Source: Pseudomonas nicosulfuronedens
GTDB taxonomy: Bacteria > Pseudomonadota > Gammaproteobacteria > Pseudomonadales > Pseudomonadaceae
DNA: 64,000 bases
NCBI RefSeq assembly: GCF_005877905.1
Contig: NZ_SWDV01000011.1
Span: 124,001-188,000, forward strand
Direction of reading: 5' to 3'
The notes beneath the pieces were generated by a model. That model saw nothing but the letters and a program-made list of their open reading frames with translations. It was not told where the DNA came from and searched no databases. Numbering within the stretch: the first letter of the stretch is position 1; each line of letters opens with the position of its first letter. Shown in pieces: positions 36,685 through 45,831 of the stretch. The position numbers and the translations under genes are program-made.

Positions 36685-39600
36685 CAGTGGGCCTCCGCGG
36701 CAGAGTCGCTGGCTGTACCGTTTACATCAGCAGGCAATTGGGAGGCTCCTCTCTTCTTCGCCCGCCGTTCACCGGCACGCTCGACGAGGAAGGAGAACAG
36801 TGGGACGAACAGCAGGGCCAGGCTGGTGGCCGCGAGCATTCCACCAATGATGCCGGTGCCGATGGAGTGACGGGAATTGGACCCGGCACCCGTGGCGATG
36901 GCCAGTGGCACTGCGCCAAAGATGAAGGCCAGGGAGGTCATGATGATTGGACGTAGACGTAATTCGACGGCCTTGAGTACCGCGTCCAGGGGCGAGAGCC
37001 CCGCTTGACGCTGAAGGATGACGAACTCGACGATCAGGATCGCGTTCTTCGCTGCCAACCCCACCAGGGTGACCAGCCCGATCTGGAAGTACACGTCGTT
37101 GGGGATGCCACGCGCCCAGATCGCCACCAGCGCTCCGAAGATGCCGAACGGCACCGCGCTAAGAACGGTCAGCGGCAGCGCCCAGGACTCGTACTGCGCC
37201 GCCAGGATCAGGAACACCATGATGATGCCGAAGACAAAGACCAGCACGGTGGTGTTGCCCGACTTGTTCTGCTGGAATGCCTCACCACTCCAGGCGTAGC
37301 TGTAGCCTGCCGGAAGCTCTTCCGCGGCAAGCTTTTGCATGGCGGCGATAGCATCGCCGGAGCTATAGCCCGGGGCCGCGTTGCCATTGATCTTGGCGGC
37401 GGGGAAGTTGTTGAAGCGAGTCACCAGGCTCGGCCCTGAAGTGAACTCGGTTTTCACCAGTGCGGAGAGCGGGATCATCTGGTCATTCTTCTGCTTGACG
37501 TAGAGATACCCCAGGTCAGTCGGAGCACTGCGATACTGAGGAGCCCCCTGAAGAATCACCTGCCATACACGACTACCAAGCACGTACTGACTTACATAAG
37601 ACGAGCCGAACTGGGTTTGCAGTGCCCCGTAGACATCAGCCATAGGCACCCCGAGCGTTTCCGCCTTGGCATTATCGACTTTCACGAGCATTTGTCGGGT
37701 CGACGCCTGGAAAGTACTGATCAACCCCGAAAGCTCCGGATACTTTGCGCTGGCACCAATAAGCTTCCAAATTGCCGCCTGGAGTTCCTTGGCGTCACCG
37801 TCACCGCGATTCTCAACCCAGAACTCGAAGCCGCCCTGGGTGCCCAGGCCAGGTATGGAGGGCGGGTTGATCGGGATGATCCGAGCCTCGGGAATCAGCG
37901 CCAGCTTCGGGTACAGCGCCTTAACCACCCCCTCTGCCGAAAGAGCCTCACCCGAACGCTGTTCGGATGGATTCAGGTTGACGAACACCGTCCCCATGTT
38001 GGTTTCCTGCTGGCTATCGATGAAGCTGTAACCTGCCACCGCGGTCGCGTCATGCACAGCAGGATGCTCACGGAACAGCTTGGCGACCTGCTCGGTCGTT
38101 GCTTCGGTTCGATCCAGGCTCGACGAGTCGGGCATGATGACAGCCACCAGCAGATACCCCTGGTCTTCCTCCGGCACGAAACTGGTTGGAATACGCGAGA
38201 ACAGCACCCCGATGCACACCAGCATGACGGCAAACAATGTCAGTGCGACCAAGCTCCGACGCACGACAACCGACACGACTTTCACGTACCCCTTGGTCAG
38301 CTTGTCGAATGCCTGGTTGAACCACTGGAAGCCCTTCCAACGGGTATGCCGACCCGGCTTGAGAATCAAAGATGCCAAGGCCGGCGACAAGCTCAAGGCG
38401 ACAAAACCGGAGATGGTCACTGAGCAGGCAATGGTCAGGGCAAACTGGCGATACAGCAGCCCCGTGGTTCCGCTAACGAATGCCACCGGTATGAACACCG
38501 CGCACAGGACCAGTACGATGGCAATGACCGGACCTGTGACCTCCTCCATTGCTCGCAGCGTGGCGTCACGAGCGTTCAGCTTGAACTGCTCCATGTTCCG
38601 TTCGACGTTTTCCACGACTACGATCGCATCGTCCACCACAATGCCGATGGCCAGCACCAAGGCGAACAAGGTCAGCAGGTTGATCGAGAACCCCAGAGCG
38701 AGCAGTGCACCAAACGTACCTATCACCGCCACCATCACCGCCGCGACCGGGATCAGCGTACTGCGCACGTTCTGCAGGAAAACAAAGACCACCAGCACCA
38801 CCAGTACAATGGCGATCAGCAGGGTCATCACCACCTCATGGATCGAGGAACGAACGAACTCTGTGGTATCCAGTGAAACCGCATAGGCAATGCCATCGGG
38901 GAATGTCTTCGACATGTCCTCCAGGGCCGCGCGTACGTTGGTCGAAACCTGCAGCGCATTCGAGCCTGACTGTTGATAGACCGCGATCATCGTCGCGGTC
39001 TTGCCATTGAGCGCTGACCTCATGCTGTACTGGTTCAGGCCGATCTCGGCCTTCGCCACGTCGCCCAGGCGAACGATGGCGGTGCCGTTGGAGTCGGCAC
39101 GCAGAATGATGTCCTCGAACTCCTTGGCAGTCTTCATCCGTCCCGGCGTCACCAACGGATAGGTCAGCTCCATCTTGCCGGCCGAGGGTGCCTGGCCGAT
39201 GTTGCCCGCACCGAATTGTTGGTTCTGTTGGCTGACGGCATTCTGCACATCTGCCGCCGTGATCTTGAGCTCGGCCATCCGGTCCGGCTGCAACCAGATT
39301 CGCAACGCCAGGTCCGCGTCGCCCAGGATTTCCGCCTGGTTGGCGCCCTGGATGCGCTTGATCGTATCGAGCACATACAAGTTCGCGTAGTTGCCGACAT
39401 AACTCTGGTCAAAGCTGTCGTCCGGCGAGTAGACGCCGATGAGCATGAGGAAGCTGCTGGACCGTTTCTCAACATCCACGCCATTCTGCTGAACGGACTG
39501 AGGCAACTGCGCCAGTGCCTGGCTGACCCGGTTCTGTACCTGGACCTGCGCGATGTCCGGATCGGTACCGATATCGAAGTACACGTTCAGGGTCATCTGC

Positions 39601-39860
39601 CCGGTGGGCGAACTGACCGACTGCATGTACAGCATGTTGTCGACCCCGTTTACCTGGGTTTCGATGGGGGCAGCAACGGTGGAAGCGATGGTCTGGGAAT
39701 CCGCACCCGGGTAGGTTGCGGTCACCGTAATCTGGATCGGCGTGATATCGGGGTATTGCGCCACCGGTAGCGAAAAGATAGAGACGCCGCCGGCGATGAT
39801 GATGATCAGTGAGAGCACCATTGCGAAGATCGGACGGGTAATGCAGAAACGCGAAAGCAT
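36684..39860 (-). CDS. RND efflux transporter (HAE1/AcrB-MexB type)
   Basis: A proton-driven inner-membrane multidrug transporter of 1058 residues. It starts MLSRFCITRPIFAMVLSLIIIIAGGVSIFSLPVAQYPDITPIQI in pieces and has the proton-relay Asp-Asp pair in LAIGIVVDDAIVVVENVERN, the 12-transmembrane layout, and two large periplasmic loops. GAGGGGGG sits just before the ATG I chose; an upstream in-frame extension overlaps the adaptor gene. It lies 10 bp after the adaptor and overlaps the outer-membrane factor, giving a complete pump operon. The substrate spectrum is not predictable. Confidence 0.95.
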   Translation of the reverse strand: MLSRFCITRPIFAMVLSLIIIIAGGVSIFSLPVAQYPDITPIQITVTATYPGADSQTIASTVAAPIETQVNGVDNMLYMQSVSSPTGQMTLNVYFDIGTDPDIAQVQVQNRVSQALAQLPQSVQQNGVDVEKRSSSFLMLIGVYSPDDSFDQSYVGNYANLYVLDTIKRIQGANQAEILGDADLALRIWLQPDRMAELKITAADVQNAVSQQNQQFGAGNIGQAPSAGKMELTYPLVTPGRMKTAKEFEDIILRADSNGTAIVRLGDVAKAEIGLNQYSMRSALNGKTATMIAVYQQSGSNALQVSTNVRAALEDMSKTFPDGIAYAVSLDTTEFVRSSIHEVVMTLLIAIVLVVLVVFVFLQNVRSTLIPVAAVMVAVIGTFGALLALGFSINLLTLFALVLAIGIVVDDAIVVVENVERNMEQFKLNARDATLRAMEEVTGPVIAIVLVLCAVFIPVAFVSGTTGLLYRQFALTIACSVTISGFVALSLSPALASLILKPGRHTRWKGFQWFNQAFDKLTKGYVKVVSVVVRRSLVALTLFAVMLVCIGVLFSRIPTSFVPEEDQGYLLVAVIMPDSSSLDRTEATTEQVAKLFREHPAVHDATAVAGYSFIDSQQETNMGTVFVNLNPSEQRSGEALSAEGVVKALYPKLALIPEARIIPINPPSIPGLGTQGGFEFWVENRGDGDAKELQAAIWKLIGASAKYPELSGLISTFQASTRQMLVKVDNAKAETLGVPMADVYGALQTQFGSSYVSQYVLGSRVWQVILQGAPQYRSAPTDLGYLYVKQKNDQMIPLSALVKTEFTSGPSLVTRFNNFPAAKINGNAAPGYSSGDAIAAMQKLAAEELPAGYSYAWSGEAFQQNKSGNTTVLVFVFGIIMVFLILAAQYESWALPLTVLSAVPFGIFGALVAIWARGIPNDVYFQIGLVTLVGLAAKNAILIVEFVILQRQAGLSPLDAVLKAVELRLRPIIMTSLAFIFGAVPLAIATGAGSNSRHSIGTGIIGGMLAATSLALLFVPLFSFLVERAGERRAKKRGASQLPADVNGTASDSAAEAH

Positions 39861-39870
39861 GACGCCCCCC

Positions 39871-41037
39871 TCACTCTGCCGTGGCTTTGACAGCACCAAA
39901 GCTTCCGATCGGCGCATCGCCGGTCACTTTCAACGGCGCTCCGGAAGTTGTCTTGCCTGCACCATCGACAACCACCTGCTCACCACCCTTGAGACCCGAC
40001 TCGACTCGCCAGAACTCGCCGCTCGGGTCAGCCACCTGGACCGGACGCACTTCGGCCTTGTTGTCTTTCCCAACAACGAACACGAAATCCCCTTTCGGGC
40101 CGTGCATGACCGCTCGCTGCGGCAGTTGAATCGCATTGAGGTAATTGGCGCCGGTCAACGTGACCCGCACGAACTGTCCGGGTCGTAGCGCGCTCTCTGC
40201 GTTGGCAAAATCCGCGCGAACCATGAAGGTGCCGGTCTGCTGGCTGAAGGTGGTGGAAGCAAAGGTCACGACCCCTGCCTGAGGGTATGTGGTGCCATCA
40301 GCCATCAATAGACTGGCTTGCATACGGCCATCCTGAGGCATGCTCATACGACCGCTATCATGCAACGCACGAATGGCCAGGAACTGATCTTCACTGACGC
40401 TGAGCACCACACGCATAGGGTTCAGCGTCGATACAGTAGTCAGCAGGCTGTTCTCGGTGTTGACATAGGACCCATCGTTGACTCGTGCGTAATCGCTGAC
40501 GCCATCCACCGGCGAGCGAACATAGGTGTAGGAGAGGTTCAGCTCCTGTGTTTGCACCTGGGCCTGCGCCGCCTGCATCGATGCCTCGGCTGCCTTGGCG
40601 CTGCCGATGGCATCGTCGCGATCCTTCGGGCTCAATGCATTCTCGGCCGCCAACGGCAGTACACGATCCAGGTTGGCCTTTGCGCGCTCGTAGCGCGCCT
40701 TCTGTGCCAGGAATTCCGCCTTCGCCGACGCCAGGTCTGCGAGGAAAGGCGCATGATCGATCTCGAACAGCAACTGACCGGCCGTTACTATCGAGCCTTC
40801 GGTGTAGTTGCGTTTGATCAGGAATCCACTGACCCGTGCACGAATGTCTACCGCTTGGGGGCTCTGCGTTTGACCAACGAAGGTGAAGCTCGCCGGTAAG
40901 GATGTGGGCTTAGTGACTACCGTGGTGACGTCGATCGGAATGGCACTGGCAGGCGCCTTGTTCTCCGGACCACATGCCGTCAGAGATAACGCAACGAACA
41001 ATGCCGCTGCTGGGTAACGAATATCAGTCAAGCGCAT
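39871..41037 (-). CDS. RND periplasmic adaptor (membrane-fusion protein)
   Basis: The 388-residue lipoprotein adaptor links the transporter and outer-membrane channel. It has a lipobox LTAC (Cys22), the lipoyl/barrel-sandwich motif VDIRARVSGFLIKRNYTEGSIVTAGQLLFEID in pieces, an α-hairpin (about residues 100-170), and the C-terminal membrane-proximal domain. It resembles MexA/AcrA family adaptors. It heads the core pump genes; the exported-protein gene upstream is 70 bp away on the same strand. Confidence 0.94.
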   Translation of the reverse strand: MRLTDIRYPAAALFVALSLTACGPENKAPASAIPIDVTTVVTKPTSLPASFTFVGQTQSPQAVDIRARVSGFLIKRNYTEGSIVTAGQLLFEIDHAPFLADLASAKAEFLAQKARYERAKANLDRVLPLAAENALSPKDRDDAIGSAKAAEASMQAAQAQVQTQELNLSYTYVRSPVDGVSDYARVNDGSYVNTENSLLTTVSTLNPMRVVLSVSEDQFLAIRALHDSGRMSMPQDGRMQASLLMADGTTYPQAGVVTFASTTFSQQTGTFMVRADFANAESALRPGQFVRVTLTGANYLNAIQLPQRAVMHGPKGDFVFVVGKDNKAEVRPVQVADPSGEFWRVESGLKGGEQVVVDGAGKTTSGAPLKVTGDAPIGSFGAVKATAE

Positions 41038-41107
41038 AGCAGATCCCGTGATCGTCGCCGCGTCTGGAACGGAGCCCCCGTCGGCGTCCGGAGGCTCCGT
41101 GATCAGA

Positions 41108-41716
41108 TCACTGAGCCGACTTGGTCGCCGCTGCGGCAGTTGCCGGATGAGCGGTAACGATCTGCAGGGTGTCCTCGTAGGTCACGTTGAGCATCTGGCC
41201 TGCCTTCAGCTCGCCCATCTTGCTGCGCAGTTTCGGATCGTCGACGGAGACGGTCTTGTTGCTGCCATCGGGGCCTTCGAAGGTGATCTGATGCTTCTTC
41301 AGGTTGACGCCAAGAATCTTCAGCTGCACGCGGGCCATGCGGAAAGCGTCGCCGCCCGGATGGGGGTTGCTCGGCGTGGCAATGGCGGCGCCGTCAGCCT
41401 CGAAACCGCCTGGAGCCTGAGTTTGCACCTGGGTATCGAGGTCGAAGGCGGTGGAGTGGATGACCAGAGCCCCGATGGCATCACCGGGTTTCAGATGATC
41501 CAGGTCCTGGGCGGCATCGGTGACCTGAACGGTGACCGGCTTGCCCGCTGCGTCCGCGACCACGACACGGCGGTCCTTGGCGTCGACGGAAATCACCTTG
41601 GTCACGACTTCGTCAGCCTCGACGGCACCGCCCAGAGGAATATCGGCAGCCATCACGGGAGTGGCGAACGCCAGCGCCAGTGCGCTGATCATCGGCAGGG
41701 ATTTGAGCATATGCAT
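41108..41716 (-). CDS. Exported protein of unknown function near the RND pump
   Basis: The 202-residue protein has a signal peptide (MHMLKSLPMISALALAFATPVMAA) and a mature part with two β-rich repeats (VEADEVVTKVISVDAKDRRVVVADAAGKPVTVQVTD and LKKHQITFEGPDGSNKTVSVDD) of similar design. AGGAGG stands 8 nt before the ATG; the longer frame has no such site. It is likely periplasmic. It is 53 bp downstream of a small lipoprotein gene and 70 bp upstream of the RND adaptor, so it may be co-expressed with the pump. Confidence 0.8.
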   Translation of the reverse strand: MHMLKSLPMISALALAFATPVMAADIPLGGAVEADEVVTKVISVDAKDRRVVVADAAGKPVTVQVTDAAQDLDHLKPGDAIGALVIHSTAFDLDTQVQTQAPGGFEADGAAIATPSNPHPGGDAFRMARVQLKILGVNLKKHQITFEGPDGSNKTVSVDDPKLRSKMGELKAGQMLNVTYEDTLQIVTAHPATAAAATKSAQ

Positions 41717-41769
41717 GGTTGAACCCTCCTTGGGCTCGTCGTGGTGAAAGGAGTCAAAATCCGGCTGTG

Positions 41770-42093
41770 TCACTCGCTGACCCGTGCGGTATCGCTAATG
41801 GCGTTGCAGGTATCCGGGTCCAGGCAGTAAGTGATGTACACCGCCTGACGGCCGCAGCCACGGGCACCGATGGTGTATTCGGTGCGGTTGTTCGCGTAGG
41901 CGAACTGAACCTGGGTGACCTTGCTTGAGAGGACGGATGCCGTGACATCAGGGCAGTTGAGTTCGAACTTCGCGCGCGAGACGGTGGCATTGATCGCCGC
42001 GCTCTGGTTCTGGGCGAGAAATTGTTGATCGGTCATGCAGCCGCCCAGCAGGGCAGAAACCATCAACGCGGCCACTGGGGAAAATATCTTCAT
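41770..42093 (-). CDS. Small lipoprotein, Cys-rich C-terminus
   Basis: A 107-residue precursor with signal peptide and lipobox LGGC (Cys19). The mature part has four further Cys (around ELNCPDV, ARGCGR, TYCLDPDTC), suggesting two disulfides. GAGG precedes the ATG by 8 nt. No family recognised. It lies in the same-strand run ending in the RND pump and so may be part of one envelope-associated transcription unit. Confidence 0.75.
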   Translation of the reverse strand: MKIFSPVAALMVSALLGGCMTDQQFLAQNQSAAINATVSRAKFELNCPDVTASVLSSKVTQVQFAYANNRTEYTIGARGCGRQAVYITYCLDPDTCNAISDTARVSE

Positions 42094-42154
42094 GAAGGCG
42101 ACCTCGGAATGCGGAAGAGCGGCCCAACAAGCGGTGAGCCTGAAGTCAGCGGAA

Positions 42155-42658
42155 TTACTCCGCCAATGGCAGAGAGCGATTGGTCTGGATCAAAGCCAGG
42201 GCATCGAGCTGGCTCTCGATCTGCAGGAATCGCAGGGCGCGCACCGGAGAGACCTCCTTCGCCACTCTCGTGACATAGGTCTCCTTGAGCTGCTGACGGC
42301 GATCTTCCAGATCAAAGACCCGTTTCTGCAGATCCCGCGCCTGCTCTTCACCCACTGAGCCCCGTTCCAGGCTGCGAACGAAATCCAGACTCAGTGCCAA
42401 GGCATCGGTATCGACCTTGTCCGCTTCCGCGCGATAGATGTTGTAGATGCCCCAGAAGGCCTCAGCCTCTGCCGGCGCCAGTTGAATGTTGCGCTCGACA
42501 ACACGGCGACGGTTGTATTCCACGTCAGAGAGCTGGGTCTTGATCTCCTCCTGATGCCGTTTCATTTCATCGCGGGTCTTCTCACTGACTTCGTCGGCGA
42601 ATGCGAAAAACGGCAGGCAACCGAATGCCAGGGCAGCAACTGCTGGACGAAAGTGCAT
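42155..42658 (-). CDS. Spy/CpxP-like helical periplasmic protein
   Basis: The 167-residue protein has a signal peptide (MHFRPAVAALAFGCLPFFAFA) and an almost entirely helical mature part rich in Glu, Arg and Lys (EKTRDEMKRHQEEIKTQLSDVEYNRRRVVERNIQLAPAEAEAFWGIYNIYRAEADK in pieces). This layout resembles Spy/CpxP periplasmic chaperones, including LAPAEAEAFWxxY-like repeats, but similarity is by eye. AAGGAG precedes the ATG. It begins the minus-strand run that ends in the RND pump and the CsrA-like gene. Confidence 0.65.
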   Translation of the reverse strand: MHFRPAVAALAFGCLPFFAFADEVSEKTRDEMKRHQEEIKTQLSDVEYNRRRVVERNIQLAPAEAEAFWGIYNIYRAEADKVDTDALALSLDFVRSLERGSVGEEQARDLQKRVFDLEDRRQQLKETYVTRVAKEVSPVRALRFLQIESQLDALALIQTNRSLPLAE

Positions 42659-42932
42659 AACAACTCCTTATTGAGGACAGATCGCCTGGGGCGCTTGGCT
42701 TTTGAAGCCTTGCGCGACAAGCCATTCGAGGCAGGAGTGGTTACCTTAATCGGCATCCGGCACGCTGAAATCGCGGAAAAAACGATACGGACAGACCTTC
42801 AGTCAGTTGCGCCAATTTCCTACGGGAACAAGCCCAAAGACTGAGGAACAGCCGGCCGCCCAAAGCCTGCTGGCAACAAAAAAGGGCGTACCGGTTTTCC
42901 GGTACGCCCTTCGGAGCTTCCCTGCTCGCGGG
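42659..42932. other. Intergenic region between the Spy-like gene and the MFS gene
   Basis: It contains the terminator of the MFS gene at the right side and presumably the promoter of the Spy-like gene at the left. No other open frame is credible, and no clear promoter could be selected by eye. Confidence 0.5.
42878..42912 (-). terminator. Intrinsic terminator of the MFS/Fae cluster
   Basis: AAGGGCGTACCGG and CCGGTACGCCCTT form a perfect long stem around TTTT, with AAAAAA at the left. On the minus strand this ends the MFS transporter transcript with a T-run. Confidence 0.92.
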
Positions 42933-44294
42933 TCAGGCCAGGCTTGTGCCCTTGGCCGATTCTTTGCTCACCACTTCACCGGCGTCGCTACGACAGGCAT
43001 CGGTGAGGGTGAGGTACTTGGTCTCCGGTGCCCAGGCGATGGAGATGATCGCGCCCAGCAGCAGGATGCCGGCGAGAATCGCCATGGTCGGGTTGAGGCC
43101 GATACCCGCCACACTGACCGGCAGCAGGAAAGTGCTCAGCGCCGAACCCAGACGGCTGGCCGCCGTGGCCAGGCCGATGCCGCCGGCTCGCACTTCGGTG
43201 GGGAAGCTTTCCGCCGGGTAGACGCCGACCAGGTTGCTCACCGCCGACAGCACCAGGGTGAACAGGCCGAAGCACGCCACCATCAGCCAAGCCATGCTGC
43301 CCGGTAGCAACACCAGCAGGAACAGCGAAGCGGCTAGGATCAGGAAAGAGTTGATGAGGAAACCGCGGCGCGTGAACTTGATGGTGCACCAGATGCCCAG
43401 CAGGGCCCCGACCACCAGCAGCGCGTTGAGCATCATCTCGGTGCCGAAGCCTTCGGCCAGCCCCATCTTCTGCAGGATCGACGGCAGGAAGGTGTAGATG
43501 GCGAAGTACGGCATGACGATGCAGATGAAGAACAGACAGTTGAATGCGGTGCGCTTGCGGTACTCGCGACTGAACAGCGCGCTGTAGCCGGCGTGCTTGC
43601 GGGTGACGACCTCCTCGTCGATTTCCACGTTGGCGCCCAGGTGCTTGTGCACGATGGCACGGGCTTCCTCGACGCGGCCCTTGTGGATCAACCAGCGCGG
43701 CGACTCGGGCGTGCCGATGCGGGCGATCAGGATCATCGCGGCGGGGATCGCCGAGGAGGCCAGCATCCAGCGCCACGCATCATCGCCCAGCGGCAGCAGC
43801 GCGGTACCGACAAAGGTGGCGGCAACATAGCCGAAGGTCCAGATCACGCTGAACGAGCCCAGCAACACGCCTCGGTGCTTGCGCGGGGAGAACTCGGCGA
43901 GCATGGCGTGGCCGACGCTGAAGTCACCGCCCAGGCCGATACCGATCAGCACCCGGCAGAGGAACAGCTGCATCGCGGACTCAACGTAGAACTGCATCAC
44001 CGAGGCGATGGTGATCAGCACGAAGCTGATGAGGAAGATTTTCTGCCGGCCGAGGTGGTCGGAGATCCAGCCGAAGAACAGGCTGCCGAAGAACAGCCCG
44101 AGCAGCGCGGAGCTGCCGATCAGGCCCTGCCAGAAAGGCGTCAGCGCCATCTGCGGGTTGATCAGGGTGAAGGCAATACCGATGAGGCCAAGGATGTAGC
44201 CATCGGTGAAGTGGGCGCCGAAGGTGAGGCCGGCGATCTTGATGTGGAACCTGCCGATGGGCAGGTCATCGATTTTGACTGGTTGACCCGACAT
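42933..44294 (-). CDS. MFS metabolite:H+ symporter
   Basis: A 453-residue inner-membrane transporter with 12 hydrophobic segments. It has the MFS motif A-like GWISDHLGRQKIFLIS between TM2 and TM3 and the PESPRWL block (GTPESPRWLIHKGR), typical of the metabolite:H+ symporter/sugar-porter group (PcaK-like). It likely imports an organic acid or aromatic acid. It ends the Fae-AKR-ALDH cluster: 97 bp separates its start from the ALDH stop. A longer frame upstream has no valid MFS features. Confidence 0.87.
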   Translation of the reverse strand: MSGQPVKIDDLPIGRFHIKIAGLTFGAHFTDGYILGLIGIAFTLINPQMALTPFWQGLIGSSALLGLFFGSLFFGWISDHLGRQKIFLISFVLITIASVMQFYVESAMQLFLCRVLIGIGLGGDFSVGHAMLAEFSPRKHRGVLLGSFSVIWTFGYVAATFVGTALLPLGDDAWRWMLASSAIPAAMILIARIGTPESPRWLIHKGRVEEARAIVHKHLGANVEIDEEVVTRKHAGYSALFSREYRKRTAFNCLFFICIVMPYFAIYTFLPSILQKMGLAEGFGTEMMLNALLVVGALLGIWCTIKFTRRGFLINSFLILAASLFLLVLLPGSMAWLMVACFGLFTLVLSAVSNLVGVYPAESFPTEVRAGGIGLATAASRLGSALSTFLLPVSVAGIGLNPTMAILAGILLLGAIISIAWAPETKYLTLTDACRSDAGEVVSKESAKGTSLA

Positions 44295-44391
44295 GATCGT
44301 CTCCGATTTTTTGTTATTGGAAACACAGCGAGGTTGAGCCGCCGCGCCCTGAACGGCGCGGCGGATGAGGCAGAACTCCTTGGGTGGGGCG

Positions 44392-45831
44392 TCAGGCGGA
44401 CAGGCCGCCCATGAGCAGGTACTTGATCTCCACGTAGTCCTCAATGCCGTACCTGGAACCCTCACGGCCCAGGCCCGATTCCTTGATGCCGCCAAAGGGC
44501 GCCACCTCGGTGGAGATGATTCCTTCGTTGATGCCGACCATGCCGGCTTCCAGGCCTTCGGCCATGCGCCAGACGCGGCCAATGTCACGGCTGTAGAAAT
44601 AGGCGGAAAGACCGTAGGGCGTATCGTTCGCCAGACCCAGGACTTCAGGCTCGTCGCGGAATCGGAAACAGGCAGCGACAGGGCCAAAGGTTTCCTCGCT
44701 GGCAATCAGCATTCTCGGACTCGCCTCGGCCAGTACCGTTGGCTCGTAGAACGTGCCGCCCAACGAATGACGACGGCCGCCGCACAGCAGCTTCGCGCCC
44801 TTCTCCAGGGCATCGCCGACGTGCTGCTCAACCTTGGCCAGCGCCGCTTCGTTGATCAGCGGGCCCTGCTCGGTCTCGCCTTCCAGCGCATTGCCCACGC
44901 GCATGGCGCGTACAGCATCGGTGAGGCGAGAAACGAACGCGTCGTACACCCCGTCCTGGATATAGAAGCGGTTCACGCAAACACAGGTTTGCCCGGTGTT
45001 GCGAAACTTCGAGGCCATGGCGCCGCGCACGGCGGCATCGATATCGGCGTCGTCGAAAACGATGAAGGGGGCGTTGCCGCCCAGCTCCAGCGAGACCTTT
45101 TTCAGTGTCTCCGCTGCCTGGCGCATCAGCAGCTTGCCGGTGCGGGTCGAGCCGGTGAAGGACAGCTTGCGCACCGCACCGGACGCCTGGATCGCGCCAC
45201 CGATGGCCGGCGCATCGCCGGAAACGATGTTGAATACACCCGCCGGAATACCCGCCTCTTCCGCCAGCACCGCGAGGGCGAAGGCCGACAGTGGCGTTTC
45301 TTCCGACGGTTTGAGAATCATCGTGCAACCGGCCGCCAGCGCCGGTCCGACCTTGCGGGTGACCATCGCCAGCGGGAAGTTCCACGGTGTGATCGCAGCG
45401 ACCACACCGATCGCCTGCTTGATCACCACGATGCGCGCATCGCTCTTGTGCGAGGGGATCACGTCGCCATACACGCGCTTGGCCTCCTCGGCGAACCACT
45501 CGAGGAAGCTTGCCGCGTAGACGACTTCGCCCTTGGCCTCGGCCAGTGGCTTGCCCTGCTCGGTGCTGAGCAGGCGCGCCAGATCGTCCTGGCGCTGCAG
45601 CATCAGTTCGCCCCAGCGGCGGATGCGCGCGCTGCGTTCCTTGGCAGTCAACACGCGCCAGGCCGGCAACGCGCGTTCGGCGGCGGCGATGGCGGCATTG
45701 GTTTCCTCGGCACCACCACGGGCCACGTCGACAATCAGCGCGCCTGTGGCCGGGTTGCGTACCGGGTAGGTCGTACCGCCATTCACCCATTGACCGTCGA
45801 TGTAGTGGCCGGTTTTCAGCAGCGCGCTCAT
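44392..45831 (-). CDS. Aldehyde dehydrogenase, succinate-semialdehyde type
   Basis: The 479-residue enzyme resembles GabD-like NAD(P)-dependent succinate-semialdehyde dehydrogenases. Active-site residues: Asn151 in PWNF, Glu249 in LELGGNAP, nucleophile Cys283 and nearby Cys285 in NTGQTCVCVNRF, and EETFGPV. The C-terminus VGINEGIISTEVAPFGGIKESGLGREGSRYGIEDYVEIKY in pieces is typical of SSADH. It overlaps the aldo/keto reductase stop by 4 bp. The natural substrate is not certain; the Fae and AKR context points to an aldehyde intermediate. Confidence 0.88.
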   Translation of the reverse strand: MSALLKTGHYIDGQWVNGGTTYPVRNPATGALIVDVARGGAEETNAAIAAAERALPAWRVLTAKERSARIRRWGELMLQRQDDLARLLSTEQGKPLAEAKGEVVYAASFLEWFAEEAKRVYGDVIPSHKSDARIVVIKQAIGVVAAITPWNFPLAMVTRKVGPALAAGCTMILKPSEETPLSAFALAVLAEEAGIPAGVFNIVSGDAPAIGGAIQASGAVRKLSFTGSTRTGKLLMRQAAETLKKVSLELGGNAPFIVFDDADIDAAVRGAMASKFRNTGQTCVCVNRFYIQDGVYDAFVSRLTDAVRAMRVGNALEGETEQGPLINEAALAKVEQHVGDALEKGAKLLCGGRRHSLGGTFYEPTVLAEASPRMLIASEETFGPVAACFRFRDEPEVLGLANDTPYGLSAYFYSRDIGRVWRMAEGLEAGMVGINEGIISTEVAPFGGIKESGLGREGSRYGIEDYVEIKYLLMGGLSA

